In this document: one piece after another, positions 25,988-35,188 of the stretch
How positions within the stretch are numbered: position 1 is the first letter of the stretch
Layout: the number at the start of each line of letters is the position of its first letter
NCBI GenBank assembly: GCA_964618975.1
Contig: CAZUDI010000009.1
Location: 12,313 to 76,312, forward strand
Length of the DNA stretch: 64,000 bases
Direction: 5' to 3'
Origin: CAZUDI01 sp964618975
GTDB taxonomy: Bacteria > Desulfobacterota > Desulfomonilia > UBA1062
Notes under the pieces: model-generated
The model's input: only the letters and a program-made list of their open reading frames with translations
Database searches by the model: none
What the model was told of the DNA's origin: nothing
Position numbers and translations under genes: made by a program

Positions 25988-26836
25988 TCAGGGCAAGGCG
26001 AACAGCCCGATGGCCCCCAGGCACAGGGCCAGACCGGCCCACTGAATCATGGCTACGCGCTCCCTGAGGATCAGGCACGCCAGGATGACTGTCACCGAGG
26101 GATACATGGAGGAGAGCACCGCCGCGACATCCAGGCGCGTGTACTGACGGGCCAGCATATAGAAGATATTGCCGCCAGCATCGAAGATCCCCGCCAGGAG
26201 ACCCACCGGGCTGGAGCCCGGCCGGGGCAGTCGCAGACCGCGCCTGCCGATCACCACCAGCGCCAGGGCGAGCCCGACCGCCTTGGCCACCACCAGGGGC
26301 ATGAAGATGCGCCCGTCTTCCACCTGGGCGATGAGCACGAAGAACCCCCCGAAGCCGATCCCGGCCAGAACCGCCGGCAGGAGCCCGGAACGCGCCGGCG
26401 TCCGAGGCCCGGCCGGAGATCGCGAGACACACCAGATACCGCAGAGGGCCAGGCAGAAGCCCGCCAGATGCCGGGCCCCGGGCAGGCCGAGGGCCACGCC
26501 GCCGAAAACGATCGGCACGCTGGTCCCGATGACCGCCGCCGTGGGCGCCACCACGGCCGTGTTCCCCTGCGAGAGCCCCCGATAGAGGGCCGCAAGCCCG
26601 CCGGCGCCCAACAGACCCGCCGCGGCAGTCCAGAGGATCTCCTGCCGCCCGGGCAGGCCTTCCTGCACCACGAGCGCGCCCAGCAGCATGATGGCCAGCC
26701 CCGGCAGGGACATCAGCGCCAGCACCTGAAACTGGTCGTGCCGGCGCGTAGCGACCCCGCCGCTGAAATCGCCGCTCCCCCACCCCAGCGCGGAGATCAG
26801 GGCGCAGGCGACGCCCAGGACATGCGGTGAAATCAT
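25988..26836 (-). CDS. EamA/DMT-family membrane transporter
   Basis: A 282-aa protein with about ten hydrophobic segments and two EamA-type repeats. The first begins LGVACALISALGWGSGDFSG, and the end of the second contains SMYPSVTVILACLILRER, a recognisable EamA helix. The last helix reads AGLALCLGAIGLFAL. AGGAG upstream of 26836 sets the start; the longer frame to 26899 is unlikely. The family exports amino acids or metabolites; the substrate is unknown. It is divergent from tex. Confidence 0.85.
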   Translation of the reverse strand: MISPHVLGVACALISALGWGSGDFSGGVATRRHDQFQVLALMSLPGLAIMLLGALVVQEGLPGRQEILWTAAAGLLGAGGLAALYRGLSQGNTAVVAPTAAVIGTSVPIVFGGVALGLPGARHLAGFCLALCGIWCVSRSPAGPRTPARSGLLPAVLAGIGFGGFFVLIAQVEDGRIFMPLVVAKAVGLALALVVIGRRGLRLPRPGSSPVGLLAGIFDAGGNIFYMLARQYTRLDVAAVLSSMYPSVTVILACLILRERVAMIQWAGLALCLGAIGLFALP

Positions 26837-27023
26837 CAAGGGGCACTCCTTTCTCGTGGTCCATCGCGGACACTGCCCTGTACCACGAATCGGCGCCAAA
26901 GGAAACTAAGGCCCTCAAGGAAGGGTCCTCACGCCCGCGGCGGCCGGCTGGGACCGCTTACCACCCTGGCGGATTCCCAATCAGCGCTTGCAATTGAGTC
27001 CCGGGTATGGAAAGTGAAGCCCC

Positions 27024-29153
27024 ATGAGAAAGTCCTATTACGAGCGCCTCGCCGGGGAACTCGGCCTCTCGCCCCGGCAGGTACAGGCCGTGGACAGCCT
27101 CCTGGCCGGCGGCGCCACGGTACCGTTCATCGCCCGCTACCGCAAGGAGCTCACCGGGGAACTGGACGAGGTGCGCATCACCTCCATCAGGGACCGGCTC
27201 CAGGAACTCGCGGCCCTCGACGCCCGCCGGGGCTCTATCCTCGGCACCCTGGAAGAACTGGGGGCCCTCTACCCTGAGCTCAGGACGGCCCTCGAGGAGG
27301 CCCCCTCCCTGGCCGTCCTGGAGGATCTCTACCTGCCCTACCGCCCCAAACGTAAGACCCGCGCGGGCGATGCCCGCGCCAGGGGCCTGGCGCCGCTGGC
27401 GGACAGGCTCTCCCGCCAAGAGGACGGCATCGACCCCTTGGCGGAAGCGGCCGACTTCGTCGCGTGCGACCAGGGGATCACGCGGCCCGAGGAGGCGCTC
27501 GCAGGTGCGCGTGATATCCTGGCCGAGCGTATCGCCGAGGACGCCGCCATCCGCGCTGCCCTGCGGAGAATCTTCGAGCGCCAGGGGCGCATACGCTCCG
27601 AGGTCATTGCCGGGGCCGAGGAGGAGGCCGCCACCTACCGCGACTACTTCGCGTGGGAGGAAGACATAGCGAGGGTTCCCGGACACCGGGTGCTGGCCGT
27701 CCTGCGCGGACACCGCCAGGCCTTTCTCAAACTCAGCATCCGCCCCCCCGAGGAGTGCGCCCTGACGGAACTCGAGCGCCGCGTATGCACCGGAGACAAC
27801 GCCTGCAGCCAGCAAGTACGCCTGGCGGCCCGGGACGGATACCGGCGTCTGCTGGCGCCCTCACTGGAGACCGAGCTTCGGAATACCCTGAAGGAACGCG
27901 CCAGTGAGGAGGCCATCGGGGTCTTTGCCGCCAACGTGCGCGAGCTGCTCATGGCCCCTCCCCTGGGCCGCAAGCGCCTGCTGGCCATCGATCCGGGCTT
28001 CCGCACCGGGTGCAAGGTGGTGTGCCTCGACGCCCAAGGCGGCCTGCTCCACCACGACGTGATCTACCCCACCCTCTCGGCGAAAAGTGTCCGCGAGGCC
28101 CGGGAGACCCTGCTGGGGCTGGTGGCACGCTTCGCCATCGAGGCCATCGCCGTGGGCAACGGTACGGCCGGCCGTGAGACCGAGGCCTTCGTGCGCGGGC
28201 TGGGTCTGGCCCTGCCGGTGGTCATGGTTAACGAGAGCGGGGCCTCGGTCTACTCCGCTTCCGAAATAGCGCGCCAGGAGTTCCCCGATCAGGACGTGAC
28301 GGTGCGCGGCGCCATATCCATCGGGCGGCGCCTCATGGACCCGCTCTCGGAGCTCGTCAAGCTCGACCCCAAATCCATCGGCGTGGGGCAGTACCAGCAC
28401 GACGTCGACCAGGCCCGCCTGAAGGCGCGACTGGACGATGTGGTGATCAGTTGCGTCAACGCCGTGGGCGTGGAGGTGAACACCGCCAGCCGGGAACTTC
28501 TGGGCTACGTCTCGGGCCTGGGACCAACGCTGGCCGCCAATATCGTGGCCTTCCGCCAGACCGAGGGTGCCTTCAGGAGCAAGAACGACCTCAAGCAGGT
28601 GCCCCGCCTAGGCGCCAAGGCCTTCGAGCAGGCCGCGGGGTTCCTGCGCATACGGGAGGCCCTCAATCCCCTGGATAAAAGCGCCGTGCACCCCGAGCGC
28701 TATGCCCTGGTGGAGCGCATGGCGCGCGACCTTGACTGCACGGTGAGCGACCTGATGCAGGACCGGGCGCTAAGGGAACGCATCGACCTCAGCGCCTACG
28801 TGTGCGAGGGAGTCGGCCTGCCCACCCTGAGGGACATCCTCTCTGAGCTGGACAAACCGGGCCGCGACCCGCGTCAGCGCTTCGAGACCTTCCGCTTTGC
28901 CGAAGGGATCGCCACCCTCGAGGATCTGGAACCCGGGCTGGAACTACCGGGTATCGTCACCAACGTCACCCGCTTCGGGGCCTTCGTGGATATCGGGGTA
29001 CACACCGACGGGCTCGTACACATCAGCCAGCTGGCCGATCGCTTCGTCAAAGACCCCTCCGAGGTCGTGCACGTAAGCCAGTACGTGTGCGTGCGCGTGC
29101 TCAGCGTGGACCTCGAGCGCCGACGCATCTCCCTGTCCATGCGCCGTGCCTGA
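27024..29153 (+). CDS. tex: Tex-like S1 RNA-binding transcription accessory protein
   Basis: A 709-aa protein matching Tex over its length. The N-terminus has helix-rich LSPRQVQAVDSLLAGGATVP, then FIARYRKELTG and DLYLPYRPKRKTRA. The middle holds the YqgF-like domain (LLAIDPGFRTGCKVVCLD) and the paired HhH region (GLGPTLAANIVAFR). The C-terminal S1 domain reads PGIVTNVTRFGAFVDIGVH, then DGLVHISQLADRF. It is thought to act on transcription or RNA in many bacteria. It is monocistronic here. Confidence 0.94.
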   Translation: MRKSYYERLAGELGLSPRQVQAVDSLLAGGATVPFIARYRKELTGELDEVRITSIRDRLQELAALDARRGSILGTLEELGALYPELRTALEEAPSLAVLEDLYLPYRPKRKTRAGDARARGLAPLADRLSRQEDGIDPLAEAADFVACDQGITRPEEALAGARDILAERIAEDAAIRAALRRIFERQGRIRSEVIAGAEEEAATYRDYFAWEEDIARVPGHRVLAVLRGHRQAFLKLSIRPPEECALTELERRVCTGDNACSQQVRLAARDGYRRLLAPSLETELRNTLKERASEEAIGVFAANVRELLMAPPLGRKRLLAIDPGFRTGCKVVCLDAQGGLLHHDVIYPTLSAKSVREARETLLGLVARFAIEAIAVGNGTAGRETEAFVRGLGLALPVVMVNESGASVYSASEIARQEFPDQDVTVRGAISIGRRLMDPLSELVKLDPKSIGVGQYQHDVDQARLKARLDDVVISCVNAVGVEVNTASRELLGYVSGLGPTLAANIVAFRQTEGAFRSKNDLKQVPRLGAKAFEQAAGFLRIREALNPLDKSAVHPERYALVERMARDLDCTVSDLMQDRALRERIDLSAYVCEGVGLPTLRDILSELDKPGRDPRQRFETFRFAEGIATLEDLEPGLELPGIVTNVTRFGAFVDIGVHTDGLVHISQLADRFVKDPSEVVHVSQYVCVRVLSVDLERRRISLSMRRA

Positions 29154-29201
29154 GGCGCCCGGTCGTGCGCGTTCAGCCGGGGAGCCGGCTCGTTGTCCTT
29201 T

Positions 29202-29286
29202 GATAATCAGGGGCATACATCCCGGGGCAAACCAAGAGACCCTCCTTGACGCCGCAATAGGTAAGGAAATGTGACCCGTAACGATT
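29202..29286 (+). repeat. R78 dispersed repeat, copy 5 (diverged)
   Basis: Reads ATCAGGGGCATACATCCCGG, then TTGACGCCGCAATAGG, and ends TGACCCGTAACGATT. It lies 50 bases after tex. Confidence 0.75.
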
Positions 29287-29402
29287 CTGGTCTTCTCAGG
29301 CGCCCCCGTCCGCATAGCCGCCGCCTCTTGCGACCCGGCATTGGTCGCAGCAGTCCTTATCATCCGGGGGCATTATGCCGAAAAGGAGAGGAAAGGAGAC
29401 AC

Positions 29403-30716
29403 ATGCAGAGATTCCTCACCCTTGTAACAATCACCCTGTGCCTGCCGTGGATCATGGGCTTCGCGCCGATCTCCGGCGTCGGCCGCAGCGCCCCCGGGGA
29501 CTCCGGACTGGCCCGCTGCTCGCTGCCGCACGCCGAGGCCTACACCCTCAGGGAACTGAACCCCCCGCTTGAGGTCTTGCGTCCGATCCCGGACACGCTC
29601 TGCGAGGGGGAACTCCGGCAGCTCCCTGTAGTGGCGAGCGATAGACAACGCCCCAAGGATTTCGTCGCCTGCGGTCTCTACATGAACCGCACCTCCACCG
29701 GGTCGCACCGGATCCTGGATGCAGCCCGCCGCCTGAAGCATCTCGGCGGCAACACGCTGGTATTCGACGCCAAAGATGACGGGGGAACGCTCACCTATGC
29801 CTGTCCGCGCGGGGAGCGTTTCAGCCCATCATCAACGCCGGCCCCGATCATTGAAGACTTGCCCCGGCTCGTGGGGCAGCTCCAGGAACTGGACATGCAC
29901 GTGGTGGCGCGAGTGGTGGCCTTCAAGGACGGTCTGATGGCCAGGTCCCGGCCGGAGTTCACGCTCCATCAGGACTGGCTCAACCCCGCCGAGCCCGGAG
30001 TGCAGGCCTATCTGCTGAAGATCATCGACGAGATCGCCGCCAGTGGCGTGGACGAGATCCAGCTCGACTACATCCGCTACCCGGCGGACCGGAGGAACAC
30101 GACCGGCGTGCCCGGCGTGACACGTCCCGAGGTCATCGCCGACTTTCTGAGGCGCGCCCACGCCATCACCGCCGCCCGGGGGGTCCTTCTGTCCATGGAC
30201 ATGTTCGGCATCGTCATCTGGCAACATTCTGCTGACGTTCAGGTAGTGGGTCAGGATATCGAGCGCATGAAGCCGTATGTGGACATCATCTCGCCCATGC
30301 TCTACCCCTCGCATTTCGGCCCGGGTTTTGCCGGCAGCAAGAACCCCGCCGACGAGCCCTACCGCTTCGTGCACGAGGGCATTCGCAGGCTCAGGGCCCT
30401 GGTGGGCGACGAGGTGGCGGTCCGACCGTGGCTGCAGGCCTTCCCGCTACGAGTAACCACCGGCTTCGGGCCGGCCTATGTCCGGGCCCAGATCGTGGCC
30501 GCACGCGATGCCGGCGCGCAGGGCTGGCTCCTGTGGAGCCCGGGAAACCACTACAACGTCTCGTACGCCGCCATGGAAAAGATCGCCGGGGAAGACTTTA
30601 ATCGGTCGCGTCCCACACAGGCCCCCGCCGCGCTGGAGATCCCCGCCCCCCAGGCCGACCTTCCCGGGAGCATCTCGCAGCACACGCCCTTAAGCGATAA
30701 GGATCACCTCCTGTAA
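29403..30716 (+). CDS. secreted putative glycoside hydrolase (DUF4015/GHL type)
   Basis: A 437-aa exported protein with signal peptide (MQRFLTLVTITLCLPWIMG). The TIM-barrel-like body begins VACGLYMNRTSTGSHRILDA and LGGNTLVFDAKDDGGTL, carries VVARVVAFKD, then VDEIQLDYIRYPAD with the probable catalytic acid, LLSMDMFGIVIW and ISPMLYPSHFG. This pattern is the DUF4015 family of putative carbohydrate hydrolases. AAAGGAG ahead of 29403 sets the start. The substrate is probably a cell-envelope polysaccharide, by inference. Confidence 0.83.
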   Translation: MQRFLTLVTITLCLPWIMGFAPISGVGRSAPGDSGLARCSLPHAEAYTLRELNPPLEVLRPIPDTLCEGELRQLPVVASDRQRPKDFVACGLYMNRTSTGSHRILDAARRLKHLGGNTLVFDAKDDGGTLTYACPRGERFSPSSTPAPIIEDLPRLVGQLQELDMHVVARVVAFKDGLMARSRPEFTLHQDWLNPAEPGVQAYLLKIIDEIAASGVDEIQLDYIRYPADRRNTTGVPGVTRPEVIADFLRRAHAITAARGVLLSMDMFGIVIWQHSADVQVVGQDIERMKPYVDIISPMLYPSHFGPGFAGSKNPADEPYRFVHEGIRRLRALVGDEVAVRPWLQAFPLRVTTGFGPAYVRAQIVAARDAGAQGWLLWSPGNHYNVSYAAMEKIAGEDFNRSRPTQAPAALEIPAPQADLPGSISQHTPLSDKDHLL

Positions 30717-30836
30717 ACGGCGCGGCAGCGAAAATCACCGCGGACCTTCCCATCTGTGGAAGCGAAATTATTATATAATGTTATGGACTATCCGTTGAAC
30801 CGACCAGGTCTCACGAGCAGGGCGGCGGGAGCGGCC

Positions 30837-31106
30837 ATGGCCTCGCTGTCTTGCGGGTGCTCTACGGGAGAGGGGCCGTGGTGCGCGGGGCCATGGGGCC
30901 CGATGATGCCCTATGGACAGGGAGGCTTTATCGCGTGGTTTCTGTTGTTGATCGTCATCGCGCTGGTGGTGTACCTCTTCATGCGCACATACAACTCCCA
31001 GCCCGGCCGGGAGGATTCGCCCCTGGAGATACTGAAACGCCGCTACGCCAGGGGTGAGATCACCCGGGAAGACTTCGAATCCATGAAGAGGGACCTCGTG
31101 GACTGA
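30837..31106 (+). CDS. SHOCT-domain small membrane protein
   Basis: An 89-aa protein with one membrane helix (FIAWFLLLIVIALVVYLFM) and the C-terminal SHOCT motif PLEILKRRYARGEITREDFE. A Cys/Pro/Met-rich N-terminus (SCGCSTGEGPWCAGP) precedes the helix and might bind metal. A good -10 (TATAAT at 30774-30779) would start transcription near 30786, which excludes the longer frame from 30756 and favours the ATG at 30837 after GGGAG. SHOCT proteins are typically small envelope or oligomerisation proteins. Confidence 0.75.
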   Translation: MASLSCGCSTGEGPWCAGPWGPMMPYGQGGFIAWFLLLIVIALVVYLFMRTYNSQPGREDSPLEILKRRYARGEITREDFESMKRDLVD

Positions 31107-31201
31107 TGGCCAAACCATAAGGCCGGGGGTACCCGCATCGTGCGCATTTTCACTCCTGCGAACACAGCGCTTCCCCGGTCCAGGACGGGCCAATAGCATC
31201 T

Positions 31202-31283
31202 CATCATGGGTATGAATCCCGGGGCAGGCCCCGGACCCCCTCAAGGCCGCCAGCGGTAAGGGTCTTCGACCCATAGCGAATAA
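31202..31283 (+). repeat. R78 dispersed repeat, copy 6 (best preserved)
   Basis: Reads ATCATGGGTATGAATCCCGG at one end with hairpin GGGGCAGGCCCC, and ends TTCGACCCATAGCGAATAA. It lies about 100 bases before the start of the lipoprotein hydrolase gene. Confidence 0.9.
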
Positions 31284-31384
31284 AGGTGGCTCCGGCCGAG
31301 GCCGCAGACTTTGACGGCCGGTGGGGGGTCAAAACCCGTATCGCGATGCAATGCATTCCAATCGGTGTGCAAAGGAGGAGCCTA

Positions 31385-33094
31385 ATGAAGAACGTGTGGA
31401 TTTACCTGACCTTTCTATGCCTGTTCCCCGGGTGCTACCTTCCCCTGGGACCCCGGCCCGAGGCCCCACTCCCCCCGGCGGCAATCGAACCCGTCGCGCA
31501 GCGCGTGATCGTCCAGGAGGAGTATCTGTATTCACCCTACCCCCGGACCAACGGGGCCGTGCCGGAGGAGCACGCCGGCGACTGGAACTGCGACTACCTC
31601 CGTTTCCTGCGCTACCGGCCCGAAACCCCCGACGGACGCCCCAAGCCCGTGGAGGCCATCATCGTGCTCATCCCGGGATACATGGGGGGCGCCAACAGCT
31701 TCGACTATCTCGGCCGCCAAGTCGTCTCCCTGGCCGAGGCGGATGCGGACAGGGGCAGTGTCGAGGTCTGGGCCCTCGATCGCCGCGGCAACTGCCTGGA
31801 AGACCTCACCGGCATGCAGGCCGCCGAGGCGGCCTCAGACCCTGAGCTTGCCGTGGACTACTACTATCACGGCCTTGAGATCGGCGGACGCACCTTCCAG
31901 GGCTTCCTGGAAGACCCGGACCTGCCCTTCCTCTCCGAATTCGGCCTTGAGCTCCTGATGGAGGATATCTGGACCATCCTCACCACCAAGATCCCGGAGG
32001 CCACGTCCCGCAAGGCCTGTGTCTTCATTGGCGGGCACTCCCTGGGGGGCGCGCTCACCTCGTATTTTGCCGGGTGGGACTTCGACGGCCAGGCCGCAAC
32101 CACCGGCGATGCCGGTTTCATGAACTGCGCCGGACTCATCGGGCTGGACGGGACGGTGGGACCCTGCACCGCCGCCCTCGACGAGGAGGCCTACGTCGAG
32201 GGCCTCTCCCGCATCCGCAGCAATCAGGATTCGCGCCTGAACCTCTTCCCCGGTGTGACACCCGAGGCCATGGTCCTGCTGGAGCTGCTTTCCCTGGAGG
32301 CCGCCCTGTTCCCGCAGGACGAGGCCACGCTCCTGCGGGACATCCCCTTTTCCAGCACCACCTCAAACCTCATCAAATTGCTGCATTCGCGCTCCCTGAT
32401 GCACTTCCTTGCCGGCGTCCCCTCGATCGAGGACTTCCGCTACACCAACGCGGCCCTTCTGGGGATGTTCCTGGACGACAATTTCCAGCCCGTAGGTTTC
32501 CTCCAGGCCAGCCTGGGCTTCCTGCACGGCGGCATCGTGGTAGAAAAAAACTTTCCCGGAGATCTGGCAGGGCTTCTGGGCCTAGGATCTCTCATCCCGC
32601 AGGAGGGACTCTTCATCCCCTGGGATGCCGGCCCCGTCAATGATCTGGGCCGGGGCCCCCTGTATACCTGGGTAAACTTCGATCAGGTGGGCTGCCCTGA
32701 TGACCCCGATTTCCAGGACACAGACAAGCGGCTCACCTATACGGACTGGACCAGCGAGGTGACCGACATGCAGGACTTCGCCCGCGCACTCTACCGGGGC
32801 CCTTCCAACTTCATGGAATGGTACTTCACCAGCCGCCTGACCCTCGACACCCAGGCCGCGGCGGCGGACTTTAGCAGAGACTACGGGCTCAACTTCCTGC
32901 ATGGCCAGATCCTGGAGGGGGGCATTCCTCTCATCAACTTCTCGGTGGCCTCCGACCCGGCCCTGACAGGCTACAATCATCACGACGTGCTCTTCGCCGC
33001 CGTGGACCGCCCCTCCCGGCGACCCAACGAGGTCTTCGCACGCCTTCTGGATTTTGTCTTCACCCATAGCGGGGGTGAGCTTGTCGTCGAATGA
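31385..33094 (+). CDS. large lipoprotein alpha/beta hydrolase
   Basis: A 569-aa protein with a lipoprotein signal (YLTFLCLFPGCYLPLG; lipobox Cys follows LFPG). An oxyanion-type strand IIVLIPGYMGGANS and the nucleophile elbow IGGHSLGGAL show an alpha/beta-hydrolase fold; YNHHDVLFAA near the C-terminus is the likely histidine. It is much longer than a core hydrolase, with roughly 200 residues inserted after the nucleophile. GGAGGAG four bases ahead of 31385 sets the start. The protein is probably anchored in the outer membrane or periplasm; the substrate is unknown. Confidence 0.78.
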   Translation: MKNVWIYLTFLCLFPGCYLPLGPRPEAPLPPAAIEPVAQRVIVQEEYLYSPYPRTNGAVPEEHAGDWNCDYLRFLRYRPETPDGRPKPVEAIIVLIPGYMGGANSFDYLGRQVVSLAEADADRGSVEVWALDRRGNCLEDLTGMQAAEAASDPELAVDYYYHGLEIGGRTFQGFLEDPDLPFLSEFGLELLMEDIWTILTTKIPEATSRKACVFIGGHSLGGALTSYFAGWDFDGQAATTGDAGFMNCAGLIGLDGTVGPCTAALDEEAYVEGLSRIRSNQDSRLNLFPGVTPEAMVLLELLSLEAALFPQDEATLLRDIPFSSTTSNLIKLLHSRSLMHFLAGVPSIEDFRYTNAALLGMFLDDNFQPVGFLQASLGFLHGGIVVEKNFPGDLAGLLGLGSLIPQEGLFIPWDAGPVNDLGRGPLYTWVNFDQVGCPDDPDFQDTDKRLTYTDWTSEVTDMQDFARALYRGPSNFMEWYFTSRLTLDTQAAAADFSRDYGLNFLHGQILEGGIPLINFSVASDPALTGYNHHDVLFAAVDRPSRRPNEVFARLLDFVFTHSGGELVVE

Positions 33095-33234
33095 CGCCAA
33101 CGCGCCCCGGGGCACACTGGATCCCCGACGCCGCACATGTCATCGCCGCTCGGGGTGAAGTTGATCCAGGTCAATGACCTGTCCGCCCGTTGGGGGGTAA
33201 GCCTTTCCCTGACGAGGCGGGTCGCGGGGCGGCC

Positions 33235-33306
33235 TGCAAGGTCAGGCCCTGAACCCTTCCTGACGCCGCAAACGGTCAGGGAATGCGCGCACAAGCGATG
33301 AAAGGG
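33235..33306 (+). repeat. decayed R78-like repeat
   Basis: GGTCAGGCCCTGAACCC, then TTCCTGACGCCGCAAACGG and a terminal GCGATGAAAG follow the R78 order, but both conserved ends are mostly lost. It lies in the 310-bp gap between the lipoprotein gene and the CoA-disulfide-reductase-like gene, which otherwise holds nothing I can name. Confidence 0.45.
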
Positions 33307-33405
33307 AATCGTTGAGAGGGCGCCCGGGAAGAACCCGTGGTGGAGCCATGAACGGGACGACGGGCGGCCTAAAATGCTTCATAGCCCCTCAGAGGAGAAC
33401 TTGTG

Positions 33406-35109
33406 ATGAGCAGAAAGAAGAGTATTGTCGTGATCGGGGGGTCGGCCGCCGGCCCCAAGGCCGCCGCCAAGGCCAGGCGCATCGACAACGATGCCGAGGT
33501 TATCATTCTGCAGAAGGACCCGGATCTCTCCATGGCATCCTGCGGCTACCCCTATTATGTGGGCGGCTATTTCGACGACCGCAACATGCTCCTGTGTACC
33601 CCCACAGGCGTGACCAGGGACCCCAAGTTCTATCTCAACGCCAAGAACATTGACGCCCGCACGAGCACCGAGGTCACCGCCATCAATCGGGCGCGTCATA
33701 CCGTCACCTTCCGCAACCTCCTGACCGGTACGCAGGACAGCCTGCTCTACGACAAGCTGGTCATCGCCACCGGGGCCACCCCGCGCATGCCGCCGGTGCC
33801 TGGGGTCGGCCTTGAGGGCATCAGCACCCTGCAGTCCATGCAGGACGCCGACTTTCTGCGCACCGTGCGTGACAGGAAAAACATCACCAAGGCCGTGGTT
33901 ATCGGCGGGGGGCTGATCGGCATCGAGACCTGCGAGGCGCTGCAGCTGGCCGGGATTGAGATTACCGTGATCGAGTTGCTGCCCCAACTGCTCACCTTCC
34001 TCGACTGGGAGTTGGCCAAGCTGATCGAAAACCATGTCAAGAGCAAGGACGTCAATGTCATCACCAACAACGGCATCGCCGAATTCCTGGGGGAGAACGG
34101 CAGGCTCACGGGCATCAAGCTCGAAAACGGCACCGAGCTACCCTGCGAGCTGGCCGTGGTGGCCATCGGGGTACAACCCAACGTGAAGCTCGCCCGGGAG
34201 GCGGGGCTCACCATCGGGGCCACCGGCGGGATCGAGGTCAACGCCCACATGCAGACCTCGGACCCCGACATCTATGCCGTGGGCGACTGTGTCGAGGTCC
34301 TCAACCGCCTCACCGGACGCAAGGTGCTGGCCCCCTACGGCGACCTGGCCAACCTGCAGGGCCGTATCGCGGGCGAAAATGCGGCCTCCGACAGCGTTGT
34401 GTCTTTCCCGGGCACCTTCCAGACCGGCATCTGCAAGATCTTCGACTTCGCCGCCGGTTCCACGGGCCTGTCCGAGAGTGCTGCCCGCAGACTGGGCTAT
34501 GACGACCTCATCACCGTGATCAATGCCAGCCCGGACAAGCCGGGCTTCATGCAGGGCCTGCTGCTGGTCACCAAACTGGTGGCCGAGCGCACGACCGGTC
34601 GCATCCTGGGCGCCCAGTGCGTGGGCCCCGGCAATGTCAGCAAGCAGATCGCCCAGTGGGCCATGGCCCTCCAGGGGAATCTGACCGTGGAGGACCTCGT
34701 GAATGCCGATCTGCCCTATGCCCCGCCCTTCTCCCTGGCCATCGACCACTTCATCGCCACGGCCCACATCATGCAGAACAAGATCAAGGGGCGGTTTTCC
34801 GGCATCAGCCCCATGGAGGTGATGCGGCGGGTTAAAAGCGAGGGCAGCGACACTTTGTTCCTCGACGTGCGCGATCCCGACGAGTACGACGAGATGCGCC
34901 TGGGCATCGGCGAGATCCTCGTGCCGCTGGGGGCCCTGAGGAAGCGCCTGGGCGAGCTGCCCGCGGACAGACAGAGGGAGATCGTGTGCTACTGCAAGAT
35001 CTCGCTGAGGGGCTACGAGGCCGCGCTCGTGCTCATGGCCAACGGTTGGAAAAACGTGAAGGTGATGGAGGGCGGCATCATGGCCTGGCCCTATGCACGG
35101 GAGAAATAG
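33406..35109 (+). CDS. CoA-disulfide-reductase-like flavoprotein with C-terminal rhodanese domain
   Basis: A 567-aa pyridine-nucleotide-disulfide oxidoreductase. The FAD motif is VVIGGSAAGPKAAAKARR, and Cys46 in MASCGYPYYVGG is the single active-site cysteine of CoA-disulfide reductase, NADH oxidase and persulfide reductase. The NAD motif is VVIGGGLIGIETCEAL, followed by the second FAD contact IYAVGDCVE. After residue 470 comes a rhodanese domain (FLDVRDPDEYDEMRL) with the loop CYCKIS, so Cys528 or Cys530 carries sulfur. This architecture is that of CoADR-Rhd/Npsr enzymes acting on CoA persulfides or polysulfides. AGGAG precedes the start; a GTG one codon earlier is possible. Confidence 0.9.
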   Translation: MSRKKSIVVIGGSAAGPKAAAKARRIDNDAEVIILQKDPDLSMASCGYPYYVGGYFDDRNMLLCTPTGVTRDPKFYLNAKNIDARTSTEVTAINRARHTVTFRNLLTGTQDSLLYDKLVIATGATPRMPPVPGVGLEGISTLQSMQDADFLRTVRDRKNITKAVVIGGGLIGIETCEALQLAGIEITVIELLPQLLTFLDWELAKLIENHVKSKDVNVITNNGIAEFLGENGRLTGIKLENGTELPCELAVVAIGVQPNVKLAREAGLTIGATGGIEVNAHMQTSDPDIYAVGDCVEVLNRLTGRKVLAPYGDLANLQGRIAGENAASDSVVSFPGTFQTGICKIFDFAAGSTGLSESAARRLGYDDLITVINASPDKPGFMQGLLLVTKLVAERTTGRILGAQCVGPGNVSKQIAQWAMALQGNLTVEDLVNADLPYAPPFSLAIDHFIATAHIMQNKIKGRFSGISPMEVMRRVKSEGSDTLFLDVRDPDEYDEMRLGIGEILVPLGALRKRLGELPADRQREIVCYCKISLRGYEAALVLMANGWKNVKVMEGGIMAWPYAREK

Positions 35110-35188
35110 CCGCCAGGGGAGGGCGCAACGCGTCTGCCCCGCGGAAAGGCGCCTTGAATCACGTCGGGGTGTATGATAAGCCCGTCCT